This document shows, in pieces, positions 1-8,010 of a stretch of 64,000 nucleotides of DNA; within the stretch, counting starts at the first letter, position 1, and each line of letters begins with the position of its first letter. The notes beneath the pieces were generated by a model. The model saw nothing but the letters and a program-made list of their open reading frames with translations, was not told where the DNA came from and did not search any database. The DNA lies in NCBI GenBank assembly GCA_964579825.1, contig CAZOHT010000015.1:10444-74443 (forward strand), read 5' to 3'. A program made the position numbers and the translations under genes. Source of the stretch: SPCO01 sp964579825. Its GTDB lineage: Bacteria > Chloroflexota > Limnocylindria > Limnocylindrales > CSP1-4.

Positions 1-307
1 CGGCGTTCCCGAAACCCTTGCCGGTCAGCGCCTCCACCTCCTTGACCGCCTCGAGCACGTCCGCCCAGAGGCCATCCGGGAGCTGTTCGCCAGCCGAGAA
101 GTAGTCGTTGCAGGCCTCGGTCGTGATCGTGAAGCCCGGGGGCACCGGCAGGCCCGCGTTCGTCATCTCGGCGAGGCCCGCGCCCTTGCCGCCGAGCAGG
201 TCGCGCATGCTCGAATCGCCCTCGGCCTTCCCGCCGCCCCAGGCGTAGATGTAGCGCTTGGCGGCCTGGTGGGTGCGGTCGCCGGTGGCGGACGTCGAGG
301 TGGGCAT
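1..307 (-). CDS. ppdK: Pyruvate, phosphate dikinase, N-terminal part (runs off the window)
   Basis: PPDK interconverts pyruvate + ATP + Pi and PEP + AMP + PPi in the cytoplasm. The first 102 codons are present; the rest lies beyond the left edge. They include the family's N-terminal signature: YIYAWGGG, then LLGGKGAGLAEM and LPVPPGFTITTEAC, the start of the ATP-grasp nucleotide-binding domain. The ATG is preceded by GGAGG about 11 nt upstream. The gene diverges from the ferredoxin-NADP reductase gene. Having ppdK near glyS and recO is a frequent bacterial arrangement. The only uncertainty is the missing C-terminal part. Confidence 0.93.
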   Translation of the reverse strand, partial: MPTSTSATGDRTHQAAKRYIYAWGGGKAEGDSSMRDLLGGKGAGLAEMTNAGLPVPPGFTITTEACNDYFSAGEQLPDGLWADVLEAVKEVEALTGKGFGNA

Positions 308-378
308 GGGGTGGGGATCCTCCGGACGGAACGGCAGCCACTGGCGGGCCGCGGGTGGGGTCGTCGTCTGTCAGGTGG

Positions 379-384
379 ATTGTA
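379..384 (-). promoter_or_regulatory. Candidate -10 box of ppdK
   Basis: On the minus strand this reads TACAAT, five of six matches to TATAAT, about 70 nt upstream of the ppdK ATG. No good -35 box is visible at 16-18 nt spacing, so it is a -10-only assignment in the divergent 187-bp gap. Confidence 0.4.
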
Positions 385-482
385 CCGTCGCTCTCCGGGG
401 TCATCGGGTTGCGCGTCGGTTGCGAGCGGTCGTCTCTGCGCGGCACGCGGCCTCCTCGGCCGCCCGGGCGTCCACGGACGCG

Positions 483-488
483 TACCAT
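483..488 (+). promoter_or_regulatory. Candidate -10 box placing the next start at or near the transcript end
   Basis: TACCAT ends six nucleotides before the ATG of the reductase gene, and no Shine-Dalgarno sequence precedes that ATG. A TANNNT box 6-8 nt from the start codon is the usual layout of leaderless genes, so this mRNA may be leaderless. No -35 box is seen. Confidence 0.35.
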
Positions 489-494
489 GGCTAC

Positions 495-1337
495 ATGACT
501 GACATCACCGCGGACGCGGTCGACACCCGGGTCATCGAGCCCGAGGACGAGCGCTACAACGCCACGCTCATCGGGCGCGAGGATCAGCACGAGAGCCTCG
601 CCTACTTCTGGGTCAAGTTCGACGGTGACCCGACGCCGTTCGAGGCAGGCCAGTACATGACCATCGGCGTGTTCGTCGACGGGAAGATCGTGCAGCGACC
701 GTATTCGATCGCGTCGGCGCCATCCACCGCCGGCGACGGCTACGAGATGTACATCCGGCTCGTCCAGGGCGGCACGTTCACACCGCTCCTGTGGCGCCTG
801 CCGGTCGGTGCGAGGATGCGGATGATCGGGCCGAAGGGCAAGTTCGTCCTGGAGCCGGAGGACGATCGGATCCACCTGTTCATCTCGTCCGGCACGGGCA
901 ATGCGCCGTTCGTGGCGATGATGCGCCAGGCCCTGCTGGACGGGGCCCCACGGCGAGCGGTGTTCCTGAGCGGCGTCTCGTACGAGGCGGACCTCGGGTA
1001 TCGGCCGCTCCTGGAAGGGTGGGAGGCCGGCGGCGGCTACCCGGTCACGTACATCCCGACGGTGTCGCGCCCCGGCCATCCCGACAATGCGGGCTGGACC
1101 GGGAGAACGGGCCGCGTGGAGTCCATCGTGGGGCCGGTCTGTGAGGAGCTCGGGCTGACCGAGGCGAACACCGTCGCGTACATCTGCGGGAACCCCGACA
1201 TGATCCTGGCGGCCGAGGCGACCCTCCTCGAGCGCGGCTTTCCCGAGGCCTCGGTCAAGAAGGAGCTGTACTGGCCGAAGGGCAAGGAGCCCCAGGGCGC
1301 CACGACGAGCGAGATCGCCGCGAACGCCGACGAGTAG
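495..1337 (+). CDS. fpr: Ferredoxin-NADP(+) reductase, bacterial FAD type
   Basis: Predicted 280-residue cytoplasmic flavoenzyme passing electrons between NADP(H) and ferredoxin or flavodoxin. An N-terminal FAD barrel carries RPYSIAS (residues 68-74). The NADP-binding half carries SSGTGNAPFVAMM (about 121-133) and YICGNPDM (229-236). The C-terminal aromatic ELYW lies about 23 residues before the end, so a short tail follows the flavin-stacking position. The frame is open 237 nt further upstream, but family alignment begins near the chosen ATG and the upstream part is low-complexity. It lies alone on the plus strand between ppdK and glyS. A related NADH-dependent flavodoxin reductase cannot be excluded. 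Confidence 0.85.
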   Translation: MTDITADAVDTRVIEPEDERYNATLIGREDQHESLAYFWVKFDGDPTPFEAGQYMTIGVFVDGKIVQRPYSIASAPSTAGDGYEMYIRLVQGGTFTPLLWRLPVGARMRMIGPKGKFVLEPEDDRIHLFISSGTGNAPFVAMMRQALLDGAPRRAVFLSGVSYEADLGYRPLLEGWEAGGGYPVTYIPTVSRPGHPDNAGWTGRTGRVESIVGPVCEELGLTEANTVAYICGNPDMILAAEATLLERGFPEASVKKELYWPKGKEPQGATTSEIAANADE

Positions 1338-1359
1338 CGCGACGGGTGGCAGCGGCCGG

Positions 1360-1569
1360 CGCGAGGGCCGACGCGACAGGCGACAGGCAAGAGGCGCGGC
1401 CCGGCGGCGCAGGCNNNNNNNNNNNNNNNNNNNNNNNNNNNNNNNNNNNNNNNNNNNNNNNNNNNNNNNNNNNNNNNNNNNNNNNNNNNNNNNNNNNNNN
1501 NNNNNNNNNNNNNNCGCGAGGGCCGACGCGACAGGCGACAGGCAAGAGGCGCGGCCCGGCGGCGCAGGC
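1360..1569. other. Scaffold gap (100 N, 1415-1514) flanked by a duplicated 55-bp sequence
   Basis: The 55 bases before the N run (1360-1414) are repeated exactly after it (1515-1569). An exact 55-bp end overlap is what de Bruijn assemblers leave when two contigs sharing one k-mer are joined by a fixed N spacer. The true sequence is probably one copy and no gap. No gene crosses it. Confidence 0.85.
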
Positions 1570-1638
1570 GGACGGGTCGCGCGGCACCACTCGGCCGCCA
1601 GACGTTCGCATCCAGCCACCGGGCGACTGGTATCCCGG

Positions 1639-1662
1639 GCTGGCACGCTCTTGCGTGTCAGC
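1639..1662. terminator. Candidate bidirectional terminator hairpin
   Basis: Ten-base-pair stem (GCTGGCACGC / GCGTGTCAGC, one G-U pair) with loop TCTT, between the convergent 3' ends of the reductase gene and glyS. There is no T-run on either strand, so a Rho-independent role is only suggested. Nothing else coding is visible in 1570-1845. Confidence 0.4.
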
Positions 1663-1766
1663 CAGCCGCCACACGGCTCGGATGCGACCAACGGACACCC
1701 GGATCGACGATCACGGCTGGGAACCGAGCGTGTGAACGGCCGTCCGCCTCGAACCATGGCGCGACT

Positions 1767-1783
1767 TGACTGCATACCAGTCA
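1767..1783. repeat. Inverted repeat TGACTG-N5-CAGTCA
   Basis: Perfect 6-bp arms around CATAC, running straight into the palindrome TCACGTGA (1781-1788). It lies 63 bp past the glyS stop in the convergent region. It could be a protein site or part of the terminator structure; no function can be read from it. Confidence 0.35.
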
Positions 1784-1845
1784 CGTGATGGCTAGCTGGT
1801 AACCGCTCGAGGCCGACCGCACCAGGATGCTGCCTCGATTCCGCC

Positions 1846-3264
1846 TCAGCTGGCTCGCGCAGCGTCCAGGCGATCCAGGATCAAGCGCGTCACGTTCTCG
1901 GCCGGGATGCGCTCCTGGGTCATCGTGTCGCGGTCGCGCACGGTGACGGCTCCGTCCTCCAGCGAGTCCACGTCCACGGTCACGCACCAGGGCGTCCCGA
2001 TCTCGTCCTGGCGGCGATACAGCTTGCCGATGGCGGCCGTGTCGTCGTAGACGGCCATCGTGTGGCGCTGCAGATCCGCCTTGATCCGGTGGCACAGCTC
2101 CACGATCTCGGGCCGCTTCTTCAGCAGCGGAAGGACCGCCACCTTGTAGGGCGCCAGGTCCGGATGGAGCGCCAGCGACACGCGCTGCTCGCCACGGACC
2201 TCCTCCTCGCGATAGGCATCGATGAGGAACGTGAAGGCGGCCCGGTCCGCACCCGCCGCCGTCTCGACGATCCACGGGATGACGTGCTCGTCCGTGGCTT
2301 GGTCGAAGTACTCCAGCTTCTCGCCGGACGCCTCCGAGTGGCGGGACAGGTCGAAGTCGCCCCGGTTGTGGACCCCCTCCAGCTCCTTCCAGCCGAACGG
2401 GAAGCGGTATTCGACGTCGATCGCCTTCTTCGCGTAGTGGGCCAGCTCATCCGGCGCGTGCTCGCGCAGTCGAAGGCGCTCCGGCGCGACCCCGTAGCGC
2501 GTATACCAGTCGAGTCGGCGCGGGAGCCAGTCCTCGAAGGCGGCCGCCGCCTCGGCCTCCGGGCGGACGAAGTACTGCATCTCCATCTGTTCGAATTCGC
2601 GCATCCGGAAGACGAAGTTGCCGGGGCTGATCTCGTTGCGGAAGCTCTTGCCGATCTGGGCGATGCCGAATGGCAACTTCTTGCGTGAGCTCTGCTGGAC
2701 GTTCTTGAAGTTGACGTACGAGCCCTGGGCGGTCTCCGGACGCAGGTAGATGACCGAGGCGTCTTCCTCGACCGGGCCCATGAACGTCTTGAACATGAGG
2801 TTGAACCGGCGTGGCGCGGAGAGGGGTCCTCCGTCGTTGGGGCACGTCAGGCCAAGCCGTTCGACGATCGTCTCGTCGCGCAGGTCCGTGGCGCTCAGGT
2901 CTTCGGCACCCGGCAGTTCGTCCAGGCGGTAGCGACGACGACAGGTCGCGCACTCGACGAGCGGATCGCTGAAGGAACCGACGTGGCCGGACGTGACCCA
3001 CACCTGCGGGTGCATGAGGATCCCGGCGTCCAGGCCGACGATGTCGTCGCGCTCCTGGACCATGCTCCGCCACCAGGCCCGCTTGACGTTGTTCTTGAGC
3101 TCGACGCCGAGGGGCCCGTAGTCCCATACCGCGTTGATGCCGCCGTAGATCTCGGAGCTCGGGTAGATGAAGCCGCGGCGCTTGCTCAGCGACACGATCG
3201 TGTCGAGCTGGGCGACGGCGGGCGCGACGTCGTTCGGGTCGCGTTCGGGCGTGGGGGTGGTCAC
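1846..3264 (-). CDS. glyS: Glycyl-tRNA synthetase, homodimeric class II type
   Basis: Charges tRNA-Gly with glycine in the cytoplasm. The 472-residue protein has the class II signatures: motif 1 near YPSSEIYGGINAVWDYGPLG, motif 2 as KSFRNEISPGNFVFRMREFEQ, and a C-terminal anticodon-binding domain after HPDLAPYKVAVLPLLKK. An insert carries a CATCRRR / CPND cysteine pair that may bind zinc. Length fits the alpha2 (eukaryote-like) family, not the alpha2beta2 GlyQS type. Start is GTG with GGAG eight nt upstream. A TAGCAT box at 3323-3328, about 60 nt upstream, may be its -10. It is separated from the dipeptidase gene by 108 bp. Confidence 0.96.
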   Translation of the reverse strand: MTTPTPERDPNDVAPAVAQLDTIVSLSKRRGFIYPSSEIYGGINAVWDYGPLGVELKNNVKRAWWRSMVQERDDIVGLDAGILMHPQVWVTSGHVGSFSDPLVECATCRRRYRLDELPGAEDLSATDLRDETIVERLGLTCPNDGGPLSAPRRFNLMFKTFMGPVEEDASVIYLRPETAQGSYVNFKNVQQSSRKKLPFGIAQIGKSFRNEISPGNFVFRMREFEQMEMQYFVRPEAEAAAAFEDWLPRRLDWYTRYGVAPERLRLREHAPDELAHYAKKAIDVEYRFPFGWKELEGVHNRGDFDLSRHSEASGEKLEYFDQATDEHVIPWIVETAAGADRAAFTFLIDAYREEEVRGEQRVSLALHPDLAPYKVAVLPLLKKRPEIVELCHRIKADLQRHTMAVYDDTAAIGKLYRRQDEIGTPWCVTVDVDSLEDGAVTVRDRDTMTQERIPAENVTRLILDRLDAARAS

Positions 3265-3372
3265 GTGGGTCTCCGCTGATACGCGACCGTGGCATGGCCG
3301 CGCGGGATGGGTTGCGTCGCGGATGCTACCAGAGCGTGCGTGAGCGACCGCCCGTGACCGCGCCCAGCGGGA

Positions 3373-4578
3373 CTACATCGCGGGCAACGCCTCGGCCAGG
3401 ACACGCAGCGCGTTGCCGCCCATGACCCGGGCGATCTCGTCGTCCTTGAACCCGGCCAGGATGAGCGCATCGGTGACCTGGACGAGGCCGGTCGCATCGA
3501 ACGGCGTCTGGACGCCGCCGTCGAAGTCGGAGCCGAGCGCGACGTGGTCCATGCCGGCGACGTTCGTGGCGTGCTTGATCGACCGGGCGATCGCCTCCGC
3601 GTCGGCGCCCCCGGAGGCCGTCTCCCAGAACCCGATCCCGATCAACCCGCCGGTCGCCGCGATGCCGCGGAGATGATCGTCGGACAGGTTCCGGGCGTTG
3701 TCGGCGACGCCGCGGACACCGGTATGGGAGGCGACGACCGGCCGGGTCGCGACGGCAAGGACGTCGTCGATCGTCAACGCCGACGCGTGGGCGACGTCGA
3801 CGAGCATCGAGCGCGTCTCCATCCGCCGGATGAGCTCATGGCCGGCCGGCGTCAGGCCACCCTTCTCCACCCCGTGCGCGGAGCCGCTGAACGCGTTGTC
3901 GAAGAAGTGGCACGGCGCCATCATCCGGAAGCCGGCATCGAAGACGACATCGACGTTGGCCGGGTCGTCATCGAGCGCGTGCGCACCTTCGATGGCCAGG
4001 AGGCCGGCGGTGACCGGCCAGCTCGGCGTCCGCCGGGCGAGATGCGCCGAGAGGTCCGCCGCGGACCGGATGATCGTGAGCCGGCCGGACGAACGGCGGG
4101 CCATGGCGTCGGCCCGGGCAGCCATGTGGAGCGCGCGAGCCATCAAGCTGCGCCAGGTCGCCGCCGGCCAGCCCTGCGCGATCGCGAGTAGGACGATGTC
4201 ATCGCTGTCGCCCGTGTTTCGGTCGATGTTCAGGTGGCGTGGCGACTTGGTCGACGCCGCGAAGACCTGGAGGGCCACGTTCCCGTCGACCAGCCGCGGG
4301 ACGTCGACGTGGCCGCGATCCCCGCGGACGAGCAGGTCCCGGCCCCACAGCAGCGAGTCGGCGTGCAGGTCGGCGACGAGCAGGCGTTCATGCAGGACGC
4401 GGGCCCGTTCCGAGGCGGCGTACGGCGGGACGAAGGTGGTCGCGTTGAGCCGACGTTCGGCCCGCGCGACCAGCCGGCGCCCGGCCGCCCGACTCCCGGC
4501 CAGCGCGGCAAGGCCGGCCGCGGTGGCGAGGACCATCCCGCTCGCCCCGGTGGCCAGCGCCCGCCGGCGAGATGTCAT
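3373..4578 (-). CDS. Membrane dipeptidase, peptidase M19 (renal dipeptidase) family
   Basis: Zinc-dependent hydrolysis of dipeptides, often including D-residues or other amides; 401 residues. Metal-ligand motifs visible: DLHAD near the N-terminus, IEGAH in mid-protein, VDVAHAS, then ASHTGVR and GSDFDGG, the usual M19 order. The N-terminus has SRRR followed by a hydrophobic stretch of about 20 residues, suggesting a Tat-like signal or membrane anchor. The ATG lies 10 nt after the stop of the upstream gene. The frame stays open further upstream, but that part overlaps the split-barrel gene. Substrate is unknown; its place downstream of a recO operon is not informative. Confidence 0.88.
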   Translation of the reverse strand: MTSRRRALATGASGMVLATAAGLAALAGSRAAGRRLVARAERRLNATTFVPPYAASERARVLHERLLVADLHADSLLWGRDLLVRGDRGHVDVPRLVDGNVALQVFAASTKSPRHLNIDRNTGDSDDIVLLAIAQGWPAATWRSLMARALHMAARADAMARRSSGRLTIIRSAADLSAHLARRTPSWPVTAGLLAIEGAHALDDDPANVDVVFDAGFRMMAPCHFFDNAFSGSAHGVEKGGLTPAGHELIRRMETRSMLVDVAHASALTIDDVLAVATRPVVASHTGVRGVADNARNLSDDHLRGIAATGGLIGIGFWETASGGADAEAIARSIKHATNVAGMDHVALGSDFDGGVQTPFDATGLVQVTDALILAGFKDDEIARVMGGNALRVLAEALPAM

Positions 4579-4588
4579 CGCACGGCGC

Positions 4589-5014
4589 TCAACCGATTCG
4601 CCAGCGCGTCGGTCGGATGAGGATGGCGATCGGGTACTCGGCAGCGAAGTAGGCGGCCGTCCAGCCGTAGCCATCCAGCATCCCCTGGTACTTCTCGAGA
4701 TAGGCGGGGTGCTGGTCCGCCGGCACGTACGTCAGGTCGACACGGGCCTCCCCCTCCATCGTGACGACGTCGCCGCCGGCGGGATCCGTGTTGAGGTTGA
4801 AGGCGACGAGCGGCCGGTCTGCCACGTTGCCGTTGCGCGGGGCCCGCTTGCCCGAGTAGATGAGGACCTCGCCATCCACCCACAGGAACCAGATCGGCGA
4901 GCTCTGCGGCTGGCCGTCCGGGTTCGTGGTGGTCAGCCAGCCGATCTTCTCCGCATCCAGTCGCTCCAGGGTCCGCGCCCCGACGGGCGTGCCGGGATCG
5001 ATCGTCTTCGTCAT
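4589..5014 (-). CDS. PPOX-class split-barrel oxidoreductase, FMN- or F420-dependent
   Basis: 141-residue pyridoxamine-5'-phosphate-oxidase-like protein. The N-terminus (RTLERLDAEKIGWLTTT) and following NPDGQPQSSPIWFLW, then RNGNVADRPLVAFNL, match the small actinobacterial and chloroflexal proteins that often use deazaflavin F420 rather than FMN; which cofactor is used cannot be told from sequence reading. Substrate unknown. Start ATG has an excellent AAGGAGG seven nt upstream and overlaps the TGA of the preceding acetyltransferase gene (ATGA), implying translational coupling. Confidence 0.8.
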   Translation of the reverse strand: MTKTIDPGTPVGARTLERLDAEKIGWLTTTNPDGQPQSSPIWFLWVDGEVLIYSGKRAPRNGNVADRPLVAFNLNTDPAGGDVVTMEGEARVDLTYVPADQHPAYLEKYQGMLDGYGWTAAYFAAEYPIAILIRPTRWRIG

Positions 5015-5514
5015 GCGTCCTCCTTCGCTCGGTCGGTCAGGTCCAGCCGCAGGACGGTCTCGCCCCACTTGCTCTCGCCGTTGTCCACGAACCCGTAGCG
5101 CTCGTAGAACGGCTGGGGCCCACCCTCGCCGCGCTGGCAGCTGGTCCACAGGACGTCGGCGCCGGGTCGGGTCCGCAGGTACGCCACGACCGCGTCGATG
5201 GTGGCGGCGCCGTACCCGCGCCCCTGGTACCGCTCGTCGACCAGGAGGCGCCACAGGTAGTACGGCCCGATGATGTCGTCATCCGCCGCGAGGGTCTCGG
5301 CCGGGATTCCGTCACTGATCATCACGAAGCCCACGAGCGCCTCGCCGTCGTGGACGGACCACATCCGCGGACAGGCCCTGGCGTCCTCGATGGCGTCCTC
5401 GAAGTGGCTCTCCATGGACCCGAGGAAGCGCTCCTGGCCGGGCCCGCGGCGGAGCGTCAGGACCGCGTCCCGATCGACCTCGCTGACGATGTCGCGCAGC
5501 TGGACGGTCGCCAT
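5011..5514 (-). CDS. GNAT-family N-acetyltransferase
   Basis: 167 residues. The acetyl-CoA pyrophosphate loop is seen as RYQGRGYGAATIDAV, preceded by the beta-4 strand YYLWRLLVDE and followed by a beta-5/alpha-4 region ending in PFYERYGFVDNGE. Closest in feel to spermidine/spermine-type small GNATs, but the acceptor cannot be deduced. It starts one base inside the recO stop (TGATG) and ends in an ATGA overlap with the split-barrel gene, so the three are probably one transcript. Confidence 0.82.
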   Translation of the reverse strand: MATVQLRDIVSEVDRDAVLTLRRGPGQERFLGSMESHFEDAIEDARACPRMWSVHDGEALVGFVMISDGIPAETLAADDDIIGPYYLWRLLVDERYQGRGYGAATIDAVVAYLRTRPGADVLWTSCQRGEGGPQPFYERYGFVDNGESKWGETVLRLDLTDRAKEDA

Positions 5515-6335
5515 CAGCCGACTCCCGGGGCCGCCGGCGTCGGGCCCACCGGGGACGTCGGCGTCGTGCCGACCGGGGCGTGCCGGACCTCGTCGAGGAA
5601 CGCCAGCGAGCGCGCCTCACGCTCCAGCGCGACGCGCATGAAGTCGCGCAGCGCGGCCTCGGTCTCGCCCTCGACCACCGCGGACTGGCGCAGTCCGGCG
5701 ATGGCCTCGATATCGAGGCGCTGGTAGGCCTTGAGCAGCTTGAGCGCGTCGAGCGAGAGTCCGGTCCGCTCGTACGGCGGCCCCGGGCAGCGCTGGCAGA
5801 CGACACCGCCGAGCGGCGGGACCCAGCGGAAGCGCTCGTCCGACTCGACGACTCGGTCGCATTCGACGCAGCGGTCCACCTCGGGGCGCTGGCCAAGCTC
5901 ATCGAGCAGGTGCATCTCGTACCAGCGGGCGACGCGACCGGGCGCCATCCCGGCATCGAGCAGCTCATAGGCGCGCTTGAGCAGGGCGTACAGCGGCTCC
6001 GACGCATGACGTTCCTCGAGCGATCGGTCGGTCAGCTCGGCGATGTACCAGGCGGTCGCCGCCGACTCGAGCGAGTCACGCAGGGTCAGCCAGGCGTGCC
6101 CGACGCGAACCTCGGTCACCACGTCGAACGTCCGCCCCCGAGCCAGGCCGACCGTCAGTTCGGCGAACGGCTCCAGGCTGCCACCCAGCCGCGACATCGG
6201 GCGGCGGATGCCCTTGGCGATGGCCTTGAGCTTGCCGCCGGTCGGCGTGATGAGGGTCAGGACCCGATCCGCCTCGCCCAGGTCGAAACGGGACAGGACG
6301 ATGGCCTCGGTGGTGTAGCGGCGAGGAGCGGGCAT
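5514..6335 (-). CDS. recO: DNA repair protein RecO
   Basis: Loads RecA on SSB-coated DNA together with RecR in gap repair. The 273-residue protein begins RYTTEAIVLSRFDLGEADRVLTL, the OB-fold N-terminus of RecO, and continues with FAELTVGLARGR. A four-cysteine zinc site (CVECD and CQRCP) lies in the C-terminal half. A proline-rich tail of about 22 residues ends the protein. Start chosen at the ATG directly before the conserved N-terminus; a GTG one codon upstream is equally possible and no strong Shine-Dalgarno is seen. Divergent from the polyprenyl synthase gene. Confidence 0.92.
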   Translation of the reverse strand: MPAPRRYTTEAIVLSRFDLGEADRVLTLITPTGGKLKAIAKGIRRPMSRLGGSLEPFAELTVGLARGRTFDVVTEVRVGHAWLTLRDSLESAATAWYIAELTDRSLEERHASEPLYALLKRAYELLDAGMAPGRVARWYEMHLLDELGQRPEVDRCVECDRVVESDERFRWVPPLGGVVCQRCPGPPYERTGLSLDALKLLKAYQRLDIEAIAGLRQSAVVEGETEAALRDFMRVALEREARSLAFLDEVRHAPVGTTPTSPVGPTPAAPGVG

Positions 6336-6461
6336 CACGGCGACGGTACAGCACCTCGCAGCCGGTGTCGCGGTCTTGCGGATCCGGGGCGCTGGGGTGC
6401 CACGAGCCGGCGATGACGCGTGTCCCATCCAACAGGCTACCTGCAGACATCACGTTTCGTG

Positions 6462-6467
6462 TACACT
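6462..6467 (+). promoter_or_regulatory. Candidate -10 box of the polyprenyl synthase gene
   Basis: TACACT ends nine nt before the ATG, and no Shine-Dalgarno lies in between. The mRNA could be leaderless or have a leader of only a few bases. No consensus -35 box at the usual distance. Confidence 0.35.
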
Positions 6468-6476
6468 CGCCGCACG

Positions 6477-7657
6477 ATGACCGCCACGTCGCACGAGATC
6501 GATCTCGCCACGCTCATCGCGGACACCGAGAACGAGATCGTCCGTCTCGTCCAGGACCGGGACCCGTCCACCCACGGGCTGTACGAGATGGTCCGCTACC
6601 ACCTCGCGCTGGACGGTTCCGGCGCCTCGGGCGGCAAGCGGATGCGCCCGCTCCTCGGCCTCCTCGCCTACGCCAGCATCACCGGCGAACACGAGCGCGC
6701 GCTGCCAGGCGCCGCCGCCGTGGAGCTCGGGCACAACTTCAGCCTGGTCCACGACGACATCGAGGACGGCGACACCGAGCGACGCCATCGGGCGACGCTG
6801 TGGGCGGTCCACGGGATCCCGCAAGCCATCAATGCCGGGGACACGCTGTTCAGCCTGTCGCGCATCGCCCTCCATCGCCTGTCGGATCTCGGCTTCTCGG
6901 ACCGCACGGTCCTCCGGCTCATGCGCCTGTACGACGAGACCTGCCTCGCCCTGTGCGAGGGCCAGTACATCGACATCACCTCCAGCGCGACCGATACGCT
7001 GATGAGCGTCGAGCTGTACTTCGACATGATCGGCCGCAAGACCGCGTCGCTCATCGCGGCGTCGATCGAGGCCGGGGCCCTCCTGGCGACGGATGACGAG
7101 GCCGTCATCGCCCGCTACCGCGCCTTCGGCTGGGCGCTCGGGCTTGCGTTCCAGCTGAACGACGACCTCCTGGGCATCTGGGGCGCGGAGCAGGCGACCG
7201 GCAAGGAGCCGTCGGACGTCGCCCATCGCAAGCAGACCCTGCCGGTCATCTACGCCCACGAGCACGCCACCCCGACCGACCGAGCGCGACTGGCCGCCGT
7301 CTACGCCTCCCCCATCCCATCGCCCGACGACGTTCGCGATGTGATCGGCATCCTCGAGCGGACCGGGGCCCGCGAGTACACGCGCGACCAGGCCCGCGCC
7401 TACCGCGACGAGGCCCTTGCCCAGCTCGATGCCGCCGGGGTGGTCCAGCCAGCGGCGCGCGAACGGCTCGAACAGATCATGGTCTCGGTCATCAGCGCNN
7501 NNNNNNNNNNNNNNNNNNNNNNNNNNNNNNNNNNNNNNNNNNNNNNNNNNNNNNNNNNNNNNNNNNNNNNNNNNNNNNNNNNNNNNNNNNNNNNNNNNTC
7601 CAGCCAGCGGCGCGCGAACGGCTCGAACAGATCATGGTCTCGGTCATCAGCGCGTAA
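6477..7657 (+). CDS. Polyprenyl diphosphate synthase (trans-isoprenyl chain elongation)
   Basis: Condenses isopentenyl diphosphate onto an allylic primer to make C15-C50 chains for quinones, carotenoids or lipid carriers. First aspartate-rich motif is HDDIEDGD (near residue 92), with GGKRMRPLL before it. The second is NDDLLGIWG, the DDxxG variant common in actinobacterial and chloroflexal homologues. Chain length cannot be assigned. The 3' end is interrupted by a scaffold gap. Removing 100 N plus one 55-bp duplicate restores the frame to a TAA directly after VSVISA, giving 341 residues; without removal the frame is lost. The gene is therefore almost certainly intact in the organism. Confidence 0.88.
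7444..7653. other. Scaffold gap (100 N, 7499-7598) flanked by a duplicated 55-bp sequence
   Basis: Bases 7444-7498 recur exactly at 7599-7653 after the N run, the same 55-bp signature as at the first gap. Collapsing the duplicate repairs the reading frame of the polyprenyl synthase, strong support for an artefact of joining contigs that overlap by one k-mer. Confidence 0.9.
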
Positions 7658-7732
7658 CGCCAGGCCGGTCAGGCGCTCCGACCCGGCCGCATGAGTCGGC
7701 CTGCGCCGGGTGGACCCGAATGCCGTTCGCCA

Positions 7733-7951
7733 TTGCGCGAGGCGGAAGCAACGTCGCCATTGCCTCGCTCTGGTCGGTCCGGGTGTCGATTCGTTGCGTC
7801 GGACGCAAGGTTCGACCAGGTCCCGAGCGTCGCCGGCCTCGCCCGTGCACCGTCGTTGCATCCGGCGCAATGATCTGGCTCGACGGATGCCTTGCGCCGA
7901 CGTAGCTTGCATCTGACGCAACCGCCGGAGCCTGGATTGCGCGAGACGCAA
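7733..7951. repeat. Array of five imperfect 15-bp palindromes, consensus TTGCRTCNGRCGCAA
   Basis: Copies at 7733-7747 (TTGCGCGAGGCGGAA), 7794-7808 (TTGCGTCGGACGCAA, perfect 7-1-7 palindrome), 7856-7870 (TTGCATCCGGCGCAA), 7907-7921 (TTGCATCTGACGCAA) and 7937-7951 (TTGCGCGAGACGCAA). An extra half-site TTGCGCC is at 7892. Start-to-start spacing is 61, 62, 51 and 30 bp, close to whole helical turns. They fill the 353-bp gap between the convergent 3' ends of the polyprenyl synthase and acetyltransferase genes, so they do not sit in an obvious promoter. No coding sequence is convincing here. Confidence 0.6.
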
Positions 7952-8010
7952 CGTCGGCGCCTTGACCGCGTGGCCGCCGACGCCGAAGCCCGCGTCAACC
8001 GGGGCCCACG

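Noticed and set aside
7658..8010. Short ORFs in the 353-bp convergent gap
   Set aside because: Three or more overlapping frames are open on both strands, none with a Shine-Dalgarno or recognisable protein; the palindrome repeats explain the sequence better.
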